The notes under the pieces were generated by a model that saw only the letters and a program-made list of their open reading frames with translations, was not told where the DNA came from and did not search any database. This document shows, piece after piece, positions 1-12,054 of a stretch of DNA of 64,000 bases. Both the position numbers and the translations under genes were made by a program. Each line of letters begins with the position of its first letter. Positions within the stretch are counted from its first letter, which is position 1. Origin of the DNA: Helopsaltes ochotensis (Eukaryota > Chordata > Aves > Passeriformes > Locustellidae). The stretch lies in NCBI GenBank assembly GCA_013400155.1, contig VXBM01000138.1, positions 927,297 to 991,296 on the forward strand. The letters run 5' to 3'.

Positions 1-1700
1 AAAAAAAGAATTTTAAGTCCAAAAATATGATAATAATGGGGAAGTGTTGGCTTGAAATGACAAAAGCCCTAAGCTTTTAAAACTTTACAATGTTTAAAGT
101 TTAAGAATTTGCATGAAATTGCCATTAGTTTACCATAACCATTATTGCTGCTAACAGCAGTTCAATCATATGTCTTAAATCTGGGATTTTGACAGCTCAG
201 GGAAATTATCACTCTAAATAAGTAATGTGAGCAACTTGCTAAGTAATCCTGAGGAGTAGTCAATTCTCATTTTTTTGGAGGAGAATTCTCCACTGGTGTC
301 CATGTAGTTTCCCATCAGATGGCAAGCATGCCTCCCACAAGATTTTTCCCGACCCTCCATGAGGCCCAAGTGTGTTTCTGAGCCAGTACATCCCTTGATG
401 TGAGAAATTACCTAAAAATGTTACATAAATATGACTTAGCAGGCTGGTCTGACTGCCTAGGTTTATATTCCCACGGGGCTCCTGCAGAAGTCCAACAGAT
501 GTGTCTCCTGGCAGAAAATCAGCCAAGATAATGAGAAAAGACTTCAACTTCCATATGCTGGTATCAGCCTGGATTTAATGTCCTTATCCAAGTGCTTCCC
601 TTCATCAAAACTTCTGTGGCAGTCTGGCAGGTTTTCTCAGTCTCTTCAAGAGACGTTCTCAGAAAGGCTGGCATTGTGTAGCTTCTCTGCTGCCTTTGCT
701 TTTTTGCACCTATCTCTTTGGCCACGATGAGCTTAAATAGAAAATATATTCTGCACTTCCTCTCACCTCTCATGTTTGAGTGTGACCAATATCAGTGAAT
801 ATAGTTGAATGTATATTTGCTAATAAGTACAAGCCTGTCTGGCTTTAACAGAAGATCTGCATTTGTCTTAAAGGTGAATGAATTCTAAGTCTTTATCCTA
901 AATACCTCATTTGATTTTTATTAAAATAATCGGGCTCTATCATTTATGCAGCCCCAAGAAGAGATTGAGTTTTGTGAGAAATTCTAGCAGGAGATCTGTG
1001 TTCTTTTTTTATGTTCATATGGGAGGGGCTCAAATCTTCAAAGGCAGATGGGTGGCAAGTTTCATGGGATATCAGTAGTATGCTGGGATGAGGGGAAGTC
1101 TTATTCAAGCCTGAGTCTAATTTTTTTCATTTTCTCAATGTCTTCTAGTTTTCTAAAAACCTCTGGGATTACAAACTCCACATTCCCTCAAAATAGAGAA
1201 GGAATTTGGAGGAAAAATGAATTTATTAATGTTGCGTCCTTTTTTAAAATTCTTTTCTTCATTATGAACAGTTTCAAAAGTTGATAATTCCTTACTGGAA
1301 TAAGAATAGAAGAACTCTGAGACTGGTTCAGACTAAGTGTGGTGGAAGTCTTGATCTTTATTTCCCGAATGCATAAAAACCCCGTGAAAAGCATTCACAG
1401 AAAAATCTCTCGCTGAGACAGGTGCTAGCAGTAGCAGAAACTGTTGCAACTGCATTGCAGAAATTTCTCTTCTCCTGACTTTCTAACGTGGCCAACTGCT
1501 TTACTCTAACCTCACTGCCTTCTTGGTCTACCAGAGCCCTGCTACTTCTACCTGGCATGGATTAGATACAGGTTTGTTTTTGTTTTTCTGAAGGAAAGAG
1601 ACCTTCCCTTAGCAAGGTGAGCAGAGTACTTGCTGCTGGCATAACTGATCTCAGCCCTTTGTGGCAGAACAGTTTTCCCCAGGGAGCCCATGGTGCCTCC
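1..1700. other. Unique A+T-rich DNA, no gene recognised
   Basis: I see no repeat family, RNA gene or convincing exon here. Several short open frames of 60-95 codons occur on both strands. They have no protein-like composition or splice context and are of the size chance gives in A+T-rich DNA. About 1300-1560 is somewhat more balanced in composition but matches no family I recognise. Confidence 0.5.
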
Positions 1701-1705
1701 AAACA

Positions 1706-1823
1706 TATTTTCAGTATGAGTAAACAGACCTCGCAAGGGGAGATATGCCCCAAGACACACAGTAAACCATGGGCAGAGCTGGGACTGAATCTATTTTCTC
1801 AGCCTAAGCCAGGACACTGACCA
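1706..1823 (+). mobile_element. MIR-like SINE relic (core and 3' part)
   Basis: The block reads like a decayed copy of the MIR/CORE-SINE consensus in plus orientation. It has a stretch resembling the 'lower to baseline, add' segment (TATGCCCCAAGACACACAG, comparable to TTGCCCAAGGTCACACAG). Next come GGGCAGAGCTGGGACTGAA (comparable to GGCAGAGCCGGGATTGAA) and then a CCxxGxCACTGACCA tail. MIR-type elements are ancient in amniotes and rare but present in birds. Divergence is high, and the assignment is from memory of the consensus. Confidence 0.6.
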
Positions 1824-2220
1824 GAGCTCAGGATATTGTCGGGAGTCAGGCTCTGCCAGAACAAGGTGCTGCTCGGATATCAGGCTGTTATTACTTTCAC
1901 AGGCTGGTGTGCAAATGTTCACTGTGCTGTTTGGACAGGAGCTGAAGTTCAAGGGAAATTGTGTTCTGCAGAATTGCTCCTTCCCGATGACAAGCTGTAA
2001 GTAAGCAAGGATCAAGAAGGTGAAGGGGTGGCTTAAAGGCATCTCAGCTCCAACGTCTTGATCTCACTCTTAGCTCCTTGTCCCTCCTTTCCCACTCATA
2101 TTTTTACAGTGATTCTCCCCCTGTGTGAATTCTCTAATGATTCTCTACTGTGCTCTCACTAGACTCCACCAGAAGTGATGCATTCAGATCTGGGTACCCT
2201 TACCCAGGAAGGGCGTGGAG

Positions 2221-2678
2221 CTGTTGGAGCAAGTCCAGAGGATGCCATGAAGTTGGTGAGGGGACTGGAGCACCTGCCCTGTGAAGACAGGCTGAGAGAG
2301 TTGGGGCTGTTCAGCCCAGAGAAGAGAAGGTTCTGTTTGGGCCTCCTAGTAGCCTTCCAATATCTGAAGGGGGCTACAGGGAAGACGAAGCAAGATCTTC
2401 TTCAGAAACTCCAGCAATAGGACAAGGAGAAAGGATCAGACTGAAAGAAGGGAAAATTAGGTTGGATATATGGAAGAATTTCTTTACCGTGAAGGGGGTG
2501 AGGCACTGGAACAGGTTGCTCAGAAAATCCCTTCCCTGGCAGTGTTCAAGGTCAAGCTGGACAGAGCTTGGAGCAGCCTGGCCTTGTGGGCAGTTTCTCT
2601 GCTCATCACAGGGGAGGCTGGAACTGGGTGATCTTTAAGGTCTCCCAATCCAAACCATTCTGTGATGCTATGATTCTA
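2221..2678 (+). mobile_element. CR1 LINE, 5'-truncated 3' end
   Basis: This is a plus-strand CR1 fragment. It begins in the 'GGAGCAAGTCCAGAGGATG' region and continues through the diagnostic 'GGGGCTGTTCAGCCCAGAG' motif and 'GAGGCACTGGAACAGGTTG'. It ends with the avian CR1 tail 'ACCATTCTGTGATGCTATG' plus ATTCTA. CR1 is the dominant avian non-LTR retrotransposon; it ends in an 8-bp type repeat, not poly(A), and copies are usually 5'-truncated as here. The 81-codon open frame at 2175-2420 lies mostly inside it and is not a gene. Confidence 0.95.
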
Positions 2679-5090
2679 AGTGGTTATTTTTGGATAAATG
2701 TTTAAAGTGTTGTTTTTATACCTTTGCATGAAAGAATCAATTTTAAATGTATTGGGGATATACTCAGACTACAGTTTTTCTGGGGAATATTTTTCTTTTT
2801 TATGGAGTCAGTCTTTTTCTATCACTCAATGAGATGGAATTTAAAAAAATAGCTTAATATTTCCCCCTATTTCTGTCACAAATTTCAGATATACCTTTAT
2901 AGTGGGACAATATTGAACTTTTATATTGAAGATATTTAGTGTCCAGTGCAGACCTATTGTAAAGATAGAAAGAAAATCACATTTTTTATATAGAATGATT
3001 TGATGGCAATATCTTGGCTTCTTTAAAACTTATTATATGCACTGATACCTTGACATATCTGAAGACTGGACTATTTGGGAAAGTCTGAGGCTACTGTTTT
3101 CCCAGCAGTGACTAAGGGTTCCAAAGACACCCAGATATTTTGCCTACATTAAGACTAAGCATGTGAGTTTCCACACTTGAATCTTATAGACACTGGGCTA
3201 AAGTAGAGTCTTGGACTACCTCACTTCAAGGAGTTTCATATATCTTTTTTTTTTCTTTCTTCCTTTTCTCCTTCTCCCAGACCAGCTTGCATATCAAATC
3301 CTAGATGGTGCAAACGGGCAGTGCATTTGCATTTAACTGCCTCCTATAAAAGATAGAAGAGAAATAAATCCAGATTCTCTTTCCTCAATTCACTTACACA
3401 GTCTTTTTTTCTCTCCGTCTCTCTGAGAAATAGCCAAACTGTTTGTAATTTAAATATACACAGTCAATTTTAATATAATGCTCTTTCTCTGCAAATAAGA
3501 TTATATTATTCACATGTTCTAGGAATTTTTAGACAATTTTTTCTCATGTGCTTTCTTTGTCATCTTTCATTTTAACAATGCCAAAGCCCATGAACAACCA
3601 GTCTTCTTTATTTTAATAGCAATCATAATCACAATGCTGTATTACTTGAGGGACTAGAAACATCTATTTTTCTCATGCCTCTTCCAAACTGCTCCCAACT
3701 ATCAGATGATGAATAGTCACAAATATTAGACTGAGGTATATTTAAATTCTGAATCTTTTTGTATGAAACAAGAATAATAAGAGATTGACTGGCAAAAATG
3801 CTAAACTCTACAAACTTATCAAGCTTTACCATAAAGGAGCAAAAATAGCACAAAATGAAAATTATTCTTTGTTCATAGATCTTTAGGATTTTTGCTTTGA
3901 AACTGAAGTTGTTGGAACAGAACAGAACAGATGTTGTATATGCAAAGTCCTAAGAGGTGACTGATGTGATGTATTCCAATATCTATCATGAAACAGCTAA
4001 ATACATTAATGATTTAAGCAAGTGATTTTATGGTTTTATAAATGCACAGTTCTTTGTCATGAAAGCAGCCTCAACCTTTTTATCTTAAGGGTTGAACTAA
4101 TCTTACTATGTGATTTAATTACTTTCAAAGGTTTTGTACCATTACATTTAAATCTACTGCATTTAGCTCTGAAGTAAATAGCAAGAACCTGACACTAACA
4201 GATTCATTTTATAAAAACAAAGTTCACAAATTCCTATTTCAAGATTTGTCTTCTATTTGATAGTAGAAAAATGCTCCATATAATTAAAGAAAAGCATCCT
4301 TCACAAGACATCAAAAAACCAGAACAATTAAACAATTGAAGAAGTTTTGATTGCCTCTAAGTCCTGGTGATTGTAAGCTCTCTATATCTTCCTCTCAAAA
4401 ATTCAATTGTATTTCAGCAGATAAGTTGCATTTTTTTGAGATTCTTAAACTCCCTTTTTTGCATTTTGTAGCCTTTGCATTGCCAGTACTATAGCATTAT
4501 TATTTTCTCCACTTTCCATATGAGTTATTACATTCGTGTATCACTTTGTAGTTTACAACACATTTATTAGCATTTTTTTAATGAGTTTTCCACTCCTACC
4601 TCTTAAAAAGATCTTAGGAAATATATTTAAGGTTTATCCAAAATAAAAACAAACTAAAAAGCTACCTAGCTAAATTATTGCTTTCATTTTGACCATAGGG
4701 AGCAATAAAATAAAAATTATTTTAGTTCAATGCAAATTACAATATCAGAATAATATCAACAATGTAAAGCCAGCTTTATGATCTGCCTGTTTCACACACT
4801 TCTGGTTACAAATGTAGAAATGCAGCAATCTGTGATATTCTTTGTTTTGCTACACATCAGGAGAGCAAACTTGGATTAGAGTGTGTGGATGTGATAGCTC
4901 ATATTAAAGGAGAAAAAGAGAGAGCAGAAGGAGAAAAGAAAGAAAAGAAAGAGCTGGTGCTGTATGTTAGGAATAGGTTTATAAAAATATGACTGAGCTT
5001 TTGAGGATGGAGTAGAATTCAATGTCACTATGATATTTTATATTAAATATGGATTTGGGTCTTCCAGATGGTGGATGGGAAATCTCATAC
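2679..5090. other. Unique A+T-rich DNA, no gene recognised
   Basis: Only scattered homopolymers, a purine-rich run near 4911-4953 (GAGAAAAGAAAG-type) and short chance open frames are present. No repeat family or exon structure is evident. Confidence 0.5.
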
Positions 5091-6010
5091 TTACAGCAAC
5101 TTTCAAGATTTTAGCCCATTTCAGACACAGGTTTGGCAATAACTCCTTGCAGAGGGAGGCTGGTTAACCTAAAATGTAAGGCATTTATTGCAAGGTCATG
5201 TCTAAATGAATCAAGGATCTCATCAATGTGGTTTAGGTGTAACAAGGGCTTCAGAACATATCTCCGAAACATTCTGAAAGAGTGACCCAGCTATGAGGAC
5301 ATTGAGTAGTTTAACAAATTTCCCTGTGTCTTCTTGATGAAACTGTCAGCTGATGAGGCACATCAGAAACGTTCAACTTCAGACATTCTCTTATAATCTA
5401 AAAGCTGATGATCCCTTCAACCCTAAGCTTTTCACCCATCTGTCTTCCATTCACATCAGGGATGGCTGTATGCTGGCCAGATAGTGACATTCTCAGCCCA
5501 TTTAGTCTTGAGGCAAAGAATTCCCGGCAACTAGGAATTTATCAAATCCCACTCCTCATAGGCTGCATTTGCTGAAGGTCAGTCTCAAGGCACAAGAGTA
5601 GGACAAATTAAATAAGCGTGTGCTGACTAATTCCTCTAACAGCTGGTCTGAGAATGAGGACAGCCTGTTGATTTACGGCTTTTTCAGTCTAGCATTTCAC
5701 AGTAGCAGTAAGAGCACTCTGAGAAGATGCTTTTCAGCATAGATTTTCTTGTTGTAGAGGAAAATGTTTATTAGGAACATGAAATTTAGCATTGGCTCAG
5801 AAATTGAGCATTGTCTCAACATTAATAATGTTTGGCAGGAGTTAGGGAAAGGTCATTTGCCAGAATCTTGAGTGCTCCTGTTGTCATATTGCTAAACAAT
5901 GAAACCAGATAAACAGATTCGTGTATTGTCATTTAATGACTCTGAAATACAACTATCTCTATGGCAGGCCAAACCTTTGTGAACCAAAGTAATAAAAAGT
6001 CTTCTCTTAG
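5090..6010. promoter_or_regulatory. Possible conserved non-coding block
   Basis: This roughly 0.9-kb stretch is free of repeats and homopolymer runs, and its base composition is more balanced than the flanks. It is rich in short transcription-factor-like words (CAGCTGATGA, TGTCATTTAATGAC, GCAATAAC). That texture is typical of conserved non-coding elements in gene deserts, but no alignment was available. The call is a guess from sequence texture only. Confidence 0.22.
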
Positions 6011-6851
6011 GGAATATTTAAGTTAAGGGACAGATAAGAAAATTGGTGAAGTCAAAGAGACCTAGACATGGTACAGTAGATCCAACATGTCTGTACACCA
6101 TGCTCTTCATAGGCAGGTTTGAAGATGCTGAAGGTGGTCTGAAAGGTAGCAGCAATTCCTATGGCTTTTGGGTGGCAGCCAAAGATCACAAAGTAAGAAC
6201 GACTTCATTGCTGTCCCCACGACCCAGGAGTTGATATGGCATAAAATTACCTCTGACTTCACTTAGTGGAGGACAAATAGTACATTTATAACTGTCTCCC
6301 ATCTCCATAAACTGTAATTTCTCCAGATGGAGTCTATTCTATTGGGAAAAAGACATGTGATGAAGGAGACAGTTACTTTGCAGTATTGCCTAACAAGCTA
6401 AATGTATTATTTTTTTTCTGTTGAACTCATAAAGCAACCCATCTGTAAAATTTCAGTCCATTTCCCTAAATGTAAGTGATTTGGTATTTTACAGTAAGAA
6501 ATAATGACCATTTTCGTTTATGAAGCGCCCCCTGCCAGCACACTGTAGGTGCCACATGGATTAAGTCTAATCAGAACAACCAACAACAATTAAAACATCA
6601 TTAAATATTCAATACACAAAAGCCCCCAAACCAAACAGAGAAGCATTATCATAAAAGTCATCTAAGTCCACAAACATTAAAAGTTAGTGTAAATCTGCCA
6701 TCTATGTACATCTCTCCATTGCTTGCATTTCATAGCAAGCTACTAATAGAGCAAACAAAAAACTCTGAAATTACTCTGTCTTGGTCTGACCACAGTGCAT
6801 GCCAAAAGCTGTGAGCAAACTGAATAAATATGGAAGGGATTACTCTGTCCA

Positions 6852-6938
6852 TTCATAGAATTACTAAAGTTGGAAAAGACCTCCAAGATCATCAAATCCA
6901 ACTTTCTGTCCTTTATCTCCCATGCTGGGACACCCCCT
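6852..6938 (-). mobile_element. CR1-type LINE 3' tail fragment
   Basis: The block opens with 'TTCATAGAATTACTAAAG' and 'TTGGAAAAGACCTCCAAGAT', then 'CATCAAATCCAACTTTC'. This is the reverse complement of the classic avian CR1 3' terminus. About 87 bp is recognisable before similarity fades, so it is a short, 5'-truncated minus-strand copy. Confidence 0.85.
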
Positions 6939-6939
6939 C

Positions 6940-9900
6940 TGTTTGAGTCATGGGATACCAGGAGCAGAAAAAGACTGGACTCACCAGGACTACAAACAGA
7001 AATTCTGTGAAATCAAAGCAATCCATGAGTCTGAAACAGTTTTGGTTCGTTTATGTTTTTGCTGTGGCTTTCTGGATTGTTTTTTTGGGGATAGAGGAAA
7101 AAAGGGATATTTGTTACCCACCTTCACTCCCTGAGAAAGTGGAGTGCGATGCTACAAGCACAGAGTACAGAATGGGCAACACGGAACATAGAGACAACAT
7201 CTTGATTTGGAGCCTGTTTTGTGCTTTTAGTTTCACTGTGAAGTTCAATTCAACTGGCAGGTTGGATCAGCAGAGAATTTTTTTCATTGAGCTAATGAGG
7301 ACCGTTAAAATTCTTCTTCAGCACTTAGCATGCTCCTTTTCTTAGGATTCTCTGGAAGTTTCGTTTGGAAGGTCTTTAGTCTTAGAGGAACTTGGAAATC
7401 AACAACACCCTTGAAATCCCACTCCTCTTTTCACTGGGCTTTAAATCAGATCATCAAGGTATGGATGTAGCTGAAAAAGCAATTTTCAAAGAAAAAGACT
7501 TCTGTATTTCTGCTGTGAATCCTTCAGCTATGAACTGGATATCACAGGAAAAATTTGCCTTTATAAATCACAGTGAAAATATGGAGCTGGATTTCATAAG
7601 TGTCAAAGAGCCTTTTGCAGAATTAAAGATAAAATAGATCTCTGAATTCAAGATATTTCAAGAAGTTTCATTAAAAAAACGCTGGCATCCAAGCCCTACT
7701 CTGTGTAGTAGTGCTGTGCCTTGTCTTTCATCTTTATGAGTTGGCCCAGAAAATAATGGATTGTCATAAAACATGTTGGGTAATTGGCAATTATTGCCAA
7801 TAAAACTGAAACCTATCGTAAATGATACAAAAATATTCATCCATTTTGTTTTGCTGAAGGACTTAGAATGAATCACAGAAGAAGGGCTTCAAAGTTATAA
7901 GAGATAGTAGTGTAGGAGGAAAACCCAAAAAGGCTCTCTGGAATGTGATGTTCCTCTTGAAAACCAGGAGCATTTCAATGTTATTTTAGTTTCTTTGACT
8001 GCTTACATGCAGAACACTCCATGGTCTTCCATGTGCCTGGGCTATGCCACCCAAAGAGGCATTAGGTTAACAGGTAGAATAAGGCTTATTGCACTATAAA
8101 ATAGTTGATTTATCACTTGTTTGTTCCATGTCAATATAATTAAAGCTGAAAAGTGATGATAGCTCTTGAACATCTGTCTTTAGCTTTCGTATTCTTCACA
8201 GTCTGTTGATTGGGTTATGCTTTGTATTATTTCAGTGTCCGCAACTGTCAAGAGAAATGGGAGAGAGCTGGTATGAAGTGGCGAACTGAAGTCAGAAGCA
8301 GCACTTCATTTGTTTTTTACATTAATAGACTATGACAGCTCCAGCTCTGAACAAATTGTTTTCAGTTGTTTGATGGGTCTCAGCTGCTCCCAACTGGAAG
8401 GTGACCAGATTTGCTTTTAGTTGAAAAGTAAGAATTATTGGAGTAGAGTTGTAGTCTTTTCACTTTCTCCTAACATATCATCAAAGTCCTTCAAATCTTT
8501 TAAGGTTCTAAAGCACCAGATCACATGAGAAATTAGAGGTTATATTGAAACATTATCCACACACAGGAAGGCCAGTGATGTATAGACCTCTGTGTCACAC
8601 CACATTTTGTCTTTAAAAATTTAAATAGCTTTGTTTTATAGTATTTCTGTTAATAAAGATCTCATTATCCTGTTTTTCAGGGAGCTGACACTGAAACATT
8701 CAGCCATAGGTAAAAAAAAAATCTTTGATTGGAATTATTTTGTAGAAAAGTATCATGTGGTTTTTAATGTGCTGCAAATTTTTTTCTTTATGCAAATTAT
8801 AGGATCTAGAATTCTTGTATTCATATTTTGGGAGTTCAAAATAAGGAATATTTCTCAGATTCCGCAGCAGAAAATTAGGAATTCCTGGAAAGCAATACTC
8901 AAAACAAGAGAACTAAGATTTAAAGAGAGGAATGGACTTCGTCCAACATAACGCCCTCCTGTCTATTCTTGGAGATTCATGTTAAAAAAAACCTAGATCT
9001 AGACTGTCCATGGGGGTTGAGACACTATGTGACATTGTCATTAGAGGATTACTCTATAAAAGTTATAAATAATGGAAAGGTTAAAAATCAGTGAAATCTT
9101 GAAAAGAGACTGAAACAGACCATAGAACTAAAAGATTCACATTTGTTAGAAAAAAATCAAGGCTATTGCTTTAGACTTATGCACAGAAAATCCTTCAGCA
9201 AGTTCTCTGCTCTTTCATTGCATGGAAAAATAAAAATTACCTGGAATATAAACAAAAAAAACCCCAAAAAGTAAAATCTCTGTTACTTTATAAAAGGCTT
9301 TATCTTTAATATACTGTAATATAGCTTCCCTCTCCACCCCGCCCCCCCCAGGAGTTTGCATCAATGGCTCTTAATAAGTTATTATTACTTAATTGCTTTC
9401 TATTACTTATTACTTAATAAGTAAAAGAAAACTGAAAATTAAGCTTAGGAACAATGCTGTTCACTGGTAGCCCAAATGGCCTCATTTCTATGGCTGCCAC
9501 CCAAATCTGTTTATTGAAATCTGTATTGCTCTAGAAGTTCAAAAATTGACCTCAAGGTAAAGTTATCTTAAAATATAACTAAATTTTTTTTGCTGCTCAT
9601 AATTATTTTTCCTTGGAGGGGAAAAAATGTTTTGGTTTCCGCAATAACTCTAGAGGAGCAACCTACTCTGTCTGGGTCTGAAGTGCGTGGGTTTTCAGTC
9701 AAATTGAAGGCACTTGCAACTCCTGCAATAATTTTTTACTTCCTTACCATTTGAAACATTTAGCAACAATAGGAAATAGTGAAGGAAGACAAGAAAAAAA
9801 AAATCAAATATTCAGATGTGTCTATGAGAATATATGTAATCCTTGCCATATTTTTCTTTCATTCAGGCAAGGATTGAAAATTGATATTTTGGAAGGAGAA

Positions 9901-11040
9901 AAGGACAGTAGCTCATCATCTACTGTAAATTACTGGTTTATTTGATTTTCTTAATTTTCTCCATAGCTGTGCTTTATGAAACATGTAATACAAAAACACT
10001 AAAGATGGAACAAATACTTGTTGGTCTATTTTCCTGACATTTTTTTGTTTATACAGATATGGGAATTCAGGTTCCCCTCTCAGATCATTGAGAACATAAT
10101 TCACTTCCAGTTCGTTAGAGTTCATAACATTGCTGTTTAACACCAGCAACTGAAACGTATATCTTATTTTCTCTAAAGGGAGTCCAAATCTGCAGAATGA
10201 ATTCAAGATAGTTTTACCCTATTTCCTTTTCAGCATCCCTTAAAACTACTCCTATCACAGGAAAATCCTTGAGCATAAAAGAAAAGCAGAGTGTGGACAG
10301 AAATCAGAAAACTCAATAAAAAACCACTCTGAAAAGAAACAAAAATAAGTAGAAATTTGAAGGAAAATATTTTCTATTTTGACATAGAAATAAGGACAGG
10401 TATATTTTACAGTTAAAGAAATCACACCAATATTTTTAGATTATTAAAAAAATGCGTGTATTTATATAGAAAACAAAAACTATAAATGTAATAGCAACTA
10501 CTTATTGTCATTAGAAATGTATAATCGACGAAATCTTAGATTTTCTGTTAGGATAGAATATGAAGGATAAAAAGCTTAAGCTGAGAGTGCTATATTAGGA
10601 TAATTCCCAGTTTGTGCCAGATGACCCATTGCAAACAAGGTTAATGTTTGGGCTGGTGAATGATCTGTGTCCTGACCGGGACTGTTTATGATCTTCACCT
10701 GGAAAATGAAAGTATTTCACTGCCAACCTGGACATCCAAGGAAAATCAGCAGATCATTTAGAGTACAACCTCTGCATCACAGTCCTTGTGGGACTATGAT
10801 AAGTCCGTGCATCTCAGAGAGGAAACTGTGTGTTTGTCTCATGCTTGCAGATACTCCAAGCTGTCCTAGTGGCTGCACTATTTCTGATTAAAGACAATAT
10901 CCAGATTATGCAGACAACAAACAAAGACAAGGGGGTAAGGCCCCTCTATGTTACCCTGGATTTTTCGATTTTCATAAGATCCCCAGAAAAGAGTTAATTG
11001 CAGAAGTGTACAATCTCCAATCTTCCAATTTGCTTCTAGA
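6940..11040. other. Unique DNA, no gene recognised
   Basis: Open frames of 131 codons (6950-7345) and 106 codons (8631-8951) occur, but they are A+T-rich, have no recognisable domain and lack clear splice sites. The stretch 8160-8420 is comparatively complex and repeat-free and might hold a small conserved element. No mobile element was recognised here. Confidence 0.4.
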
Positions 11041-11046
11041 ACTGAT

Positions 11047-11120
11047 AAAACAAAAGCAGAAAAAAAACCCCAAAAACAAAAATAACAACCAAAAAAAACC
11101 AAAAAACAAAGCAAAAACCC
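11047..11120. repeat. A/C-rich low-complexity tract
   Basis: Runs of A broken by CC and CCC (AAAACCCC, AACAACC, AAAAAACC) with almost no G or T on the plus strand. It is one of several strand-asymmetric A/C or G/T tracts in the window. Confidence 0.85.
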
Positions 11121-11654
11121 TCTACAACAAAACTTTAGTCATTCTAGGTATGGTGTGCAAATGAATAGCAGTGTCTCACTTTGATTCCAAGAGTCTCTAA
11201 AAAAGAAACCAACATGCCTTTTAAAATGTACCAAAGCATCTATAAAAAATGTAATTACATATTTGGAAAGGGAGGAAAGGGACTGGTGTGTGGAATGGTA
11301 AACAGCACACACTTACAGCCAACTCTATAGATTTCAAATAACCGATCTTGTAGGAAATAATGAGCTATCTTCTAAGAAAGGGAAAAACAGAGAAACTGGT
11401 AATAAACAAACTCCAGCTCCCATGTGTGACCTAGTACAGTACAATATAGTTTAATTTTATTACTTGTCATTCATACCGAAAACAAATTTGCAATTTTCTG
11501 CAAATATAATGGGAATGTTCCCAGAATGCGTGTGTACAGAAAAGAATGGGATATTTCTGTCAAATGAAGCACTGCAGAGTTTTTATCCAAAAAAAAAAAA
11601 AAAAGCAGAATGACTTGATATTTTTGCTCAGGAGACATATTTGATTCACACACT

Positions 11655-11770
11655 TATAAATCCAGAAGGGACTGTTGTGATCATCTGGTCTGCTTTCTAT
11701 ATAAACCAGGCCAAGGGACTTCTCTCAATTAATTCCTGCTCAGGTCAGCCCATGTGTAAAAGACTACTGT
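11655..11770 (-). mobile_element. Old CR1/L3-like LINE 3' fragment
   Basis: 'CCAGAAGGGACTGTTGTGAT', then 'CATCTGGTCTGC' and 'AACCAGGCCAAGGGACTTC' match, with decay, the reverse complement of an old amniote CR1-L3-like 3' end abundant in turtles and crocodilians. It is much more diverged than the other CR1 copies. It lies head-to-head with the plus-strand relic at 11813-12052. Confidence 0.6.
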
Positions 11771-11812
11771 AAAACAGGATAGTTGTTGCTTGTTGTCGGT
11801 ATTGATGGAGTA

Positions 11813-12052
11813 ATCAGCTTAATTTGTAGATAAGATACAGATCAAATATTAAGAAAATCCTTTTTACTGTAAAGACAGTTAAATACTGGAACTGGTAAGC
11901 CAGTGATCCTTTTTGAATCTGCCACTGGAGGTTTTTAAGAACTGAGAAGCATGGTGTGCATATAGAGGATGTTGTCTCATTGCCAGGGTAGGGAGAAGGG
12001 GATGAAAAGATTAAATGTCTCTTTAGACTCTTTCCAGCTCTGCATTTCAATG
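11813..12052 (+). mobile_element. Old CR1/L3-like LINE 3' fragment
   Basis: Plus-strand relic with 'AAAATCCTTTTTACTGTAAA', 'GTTAAATACTGGAACTGG', 'CACTGGAGGTTTTTAAGAAC' and 'CTTTCCAGCTCTGCATTTC'. These correspond in order to the 3' region of the same old amniote CR1/L3-like family as the neighbouring minus-strand piece. The 78-codon minus-strand open frame across it is a by-product. Confidence 0.6.
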
Positions 12053-12054
12053 GA

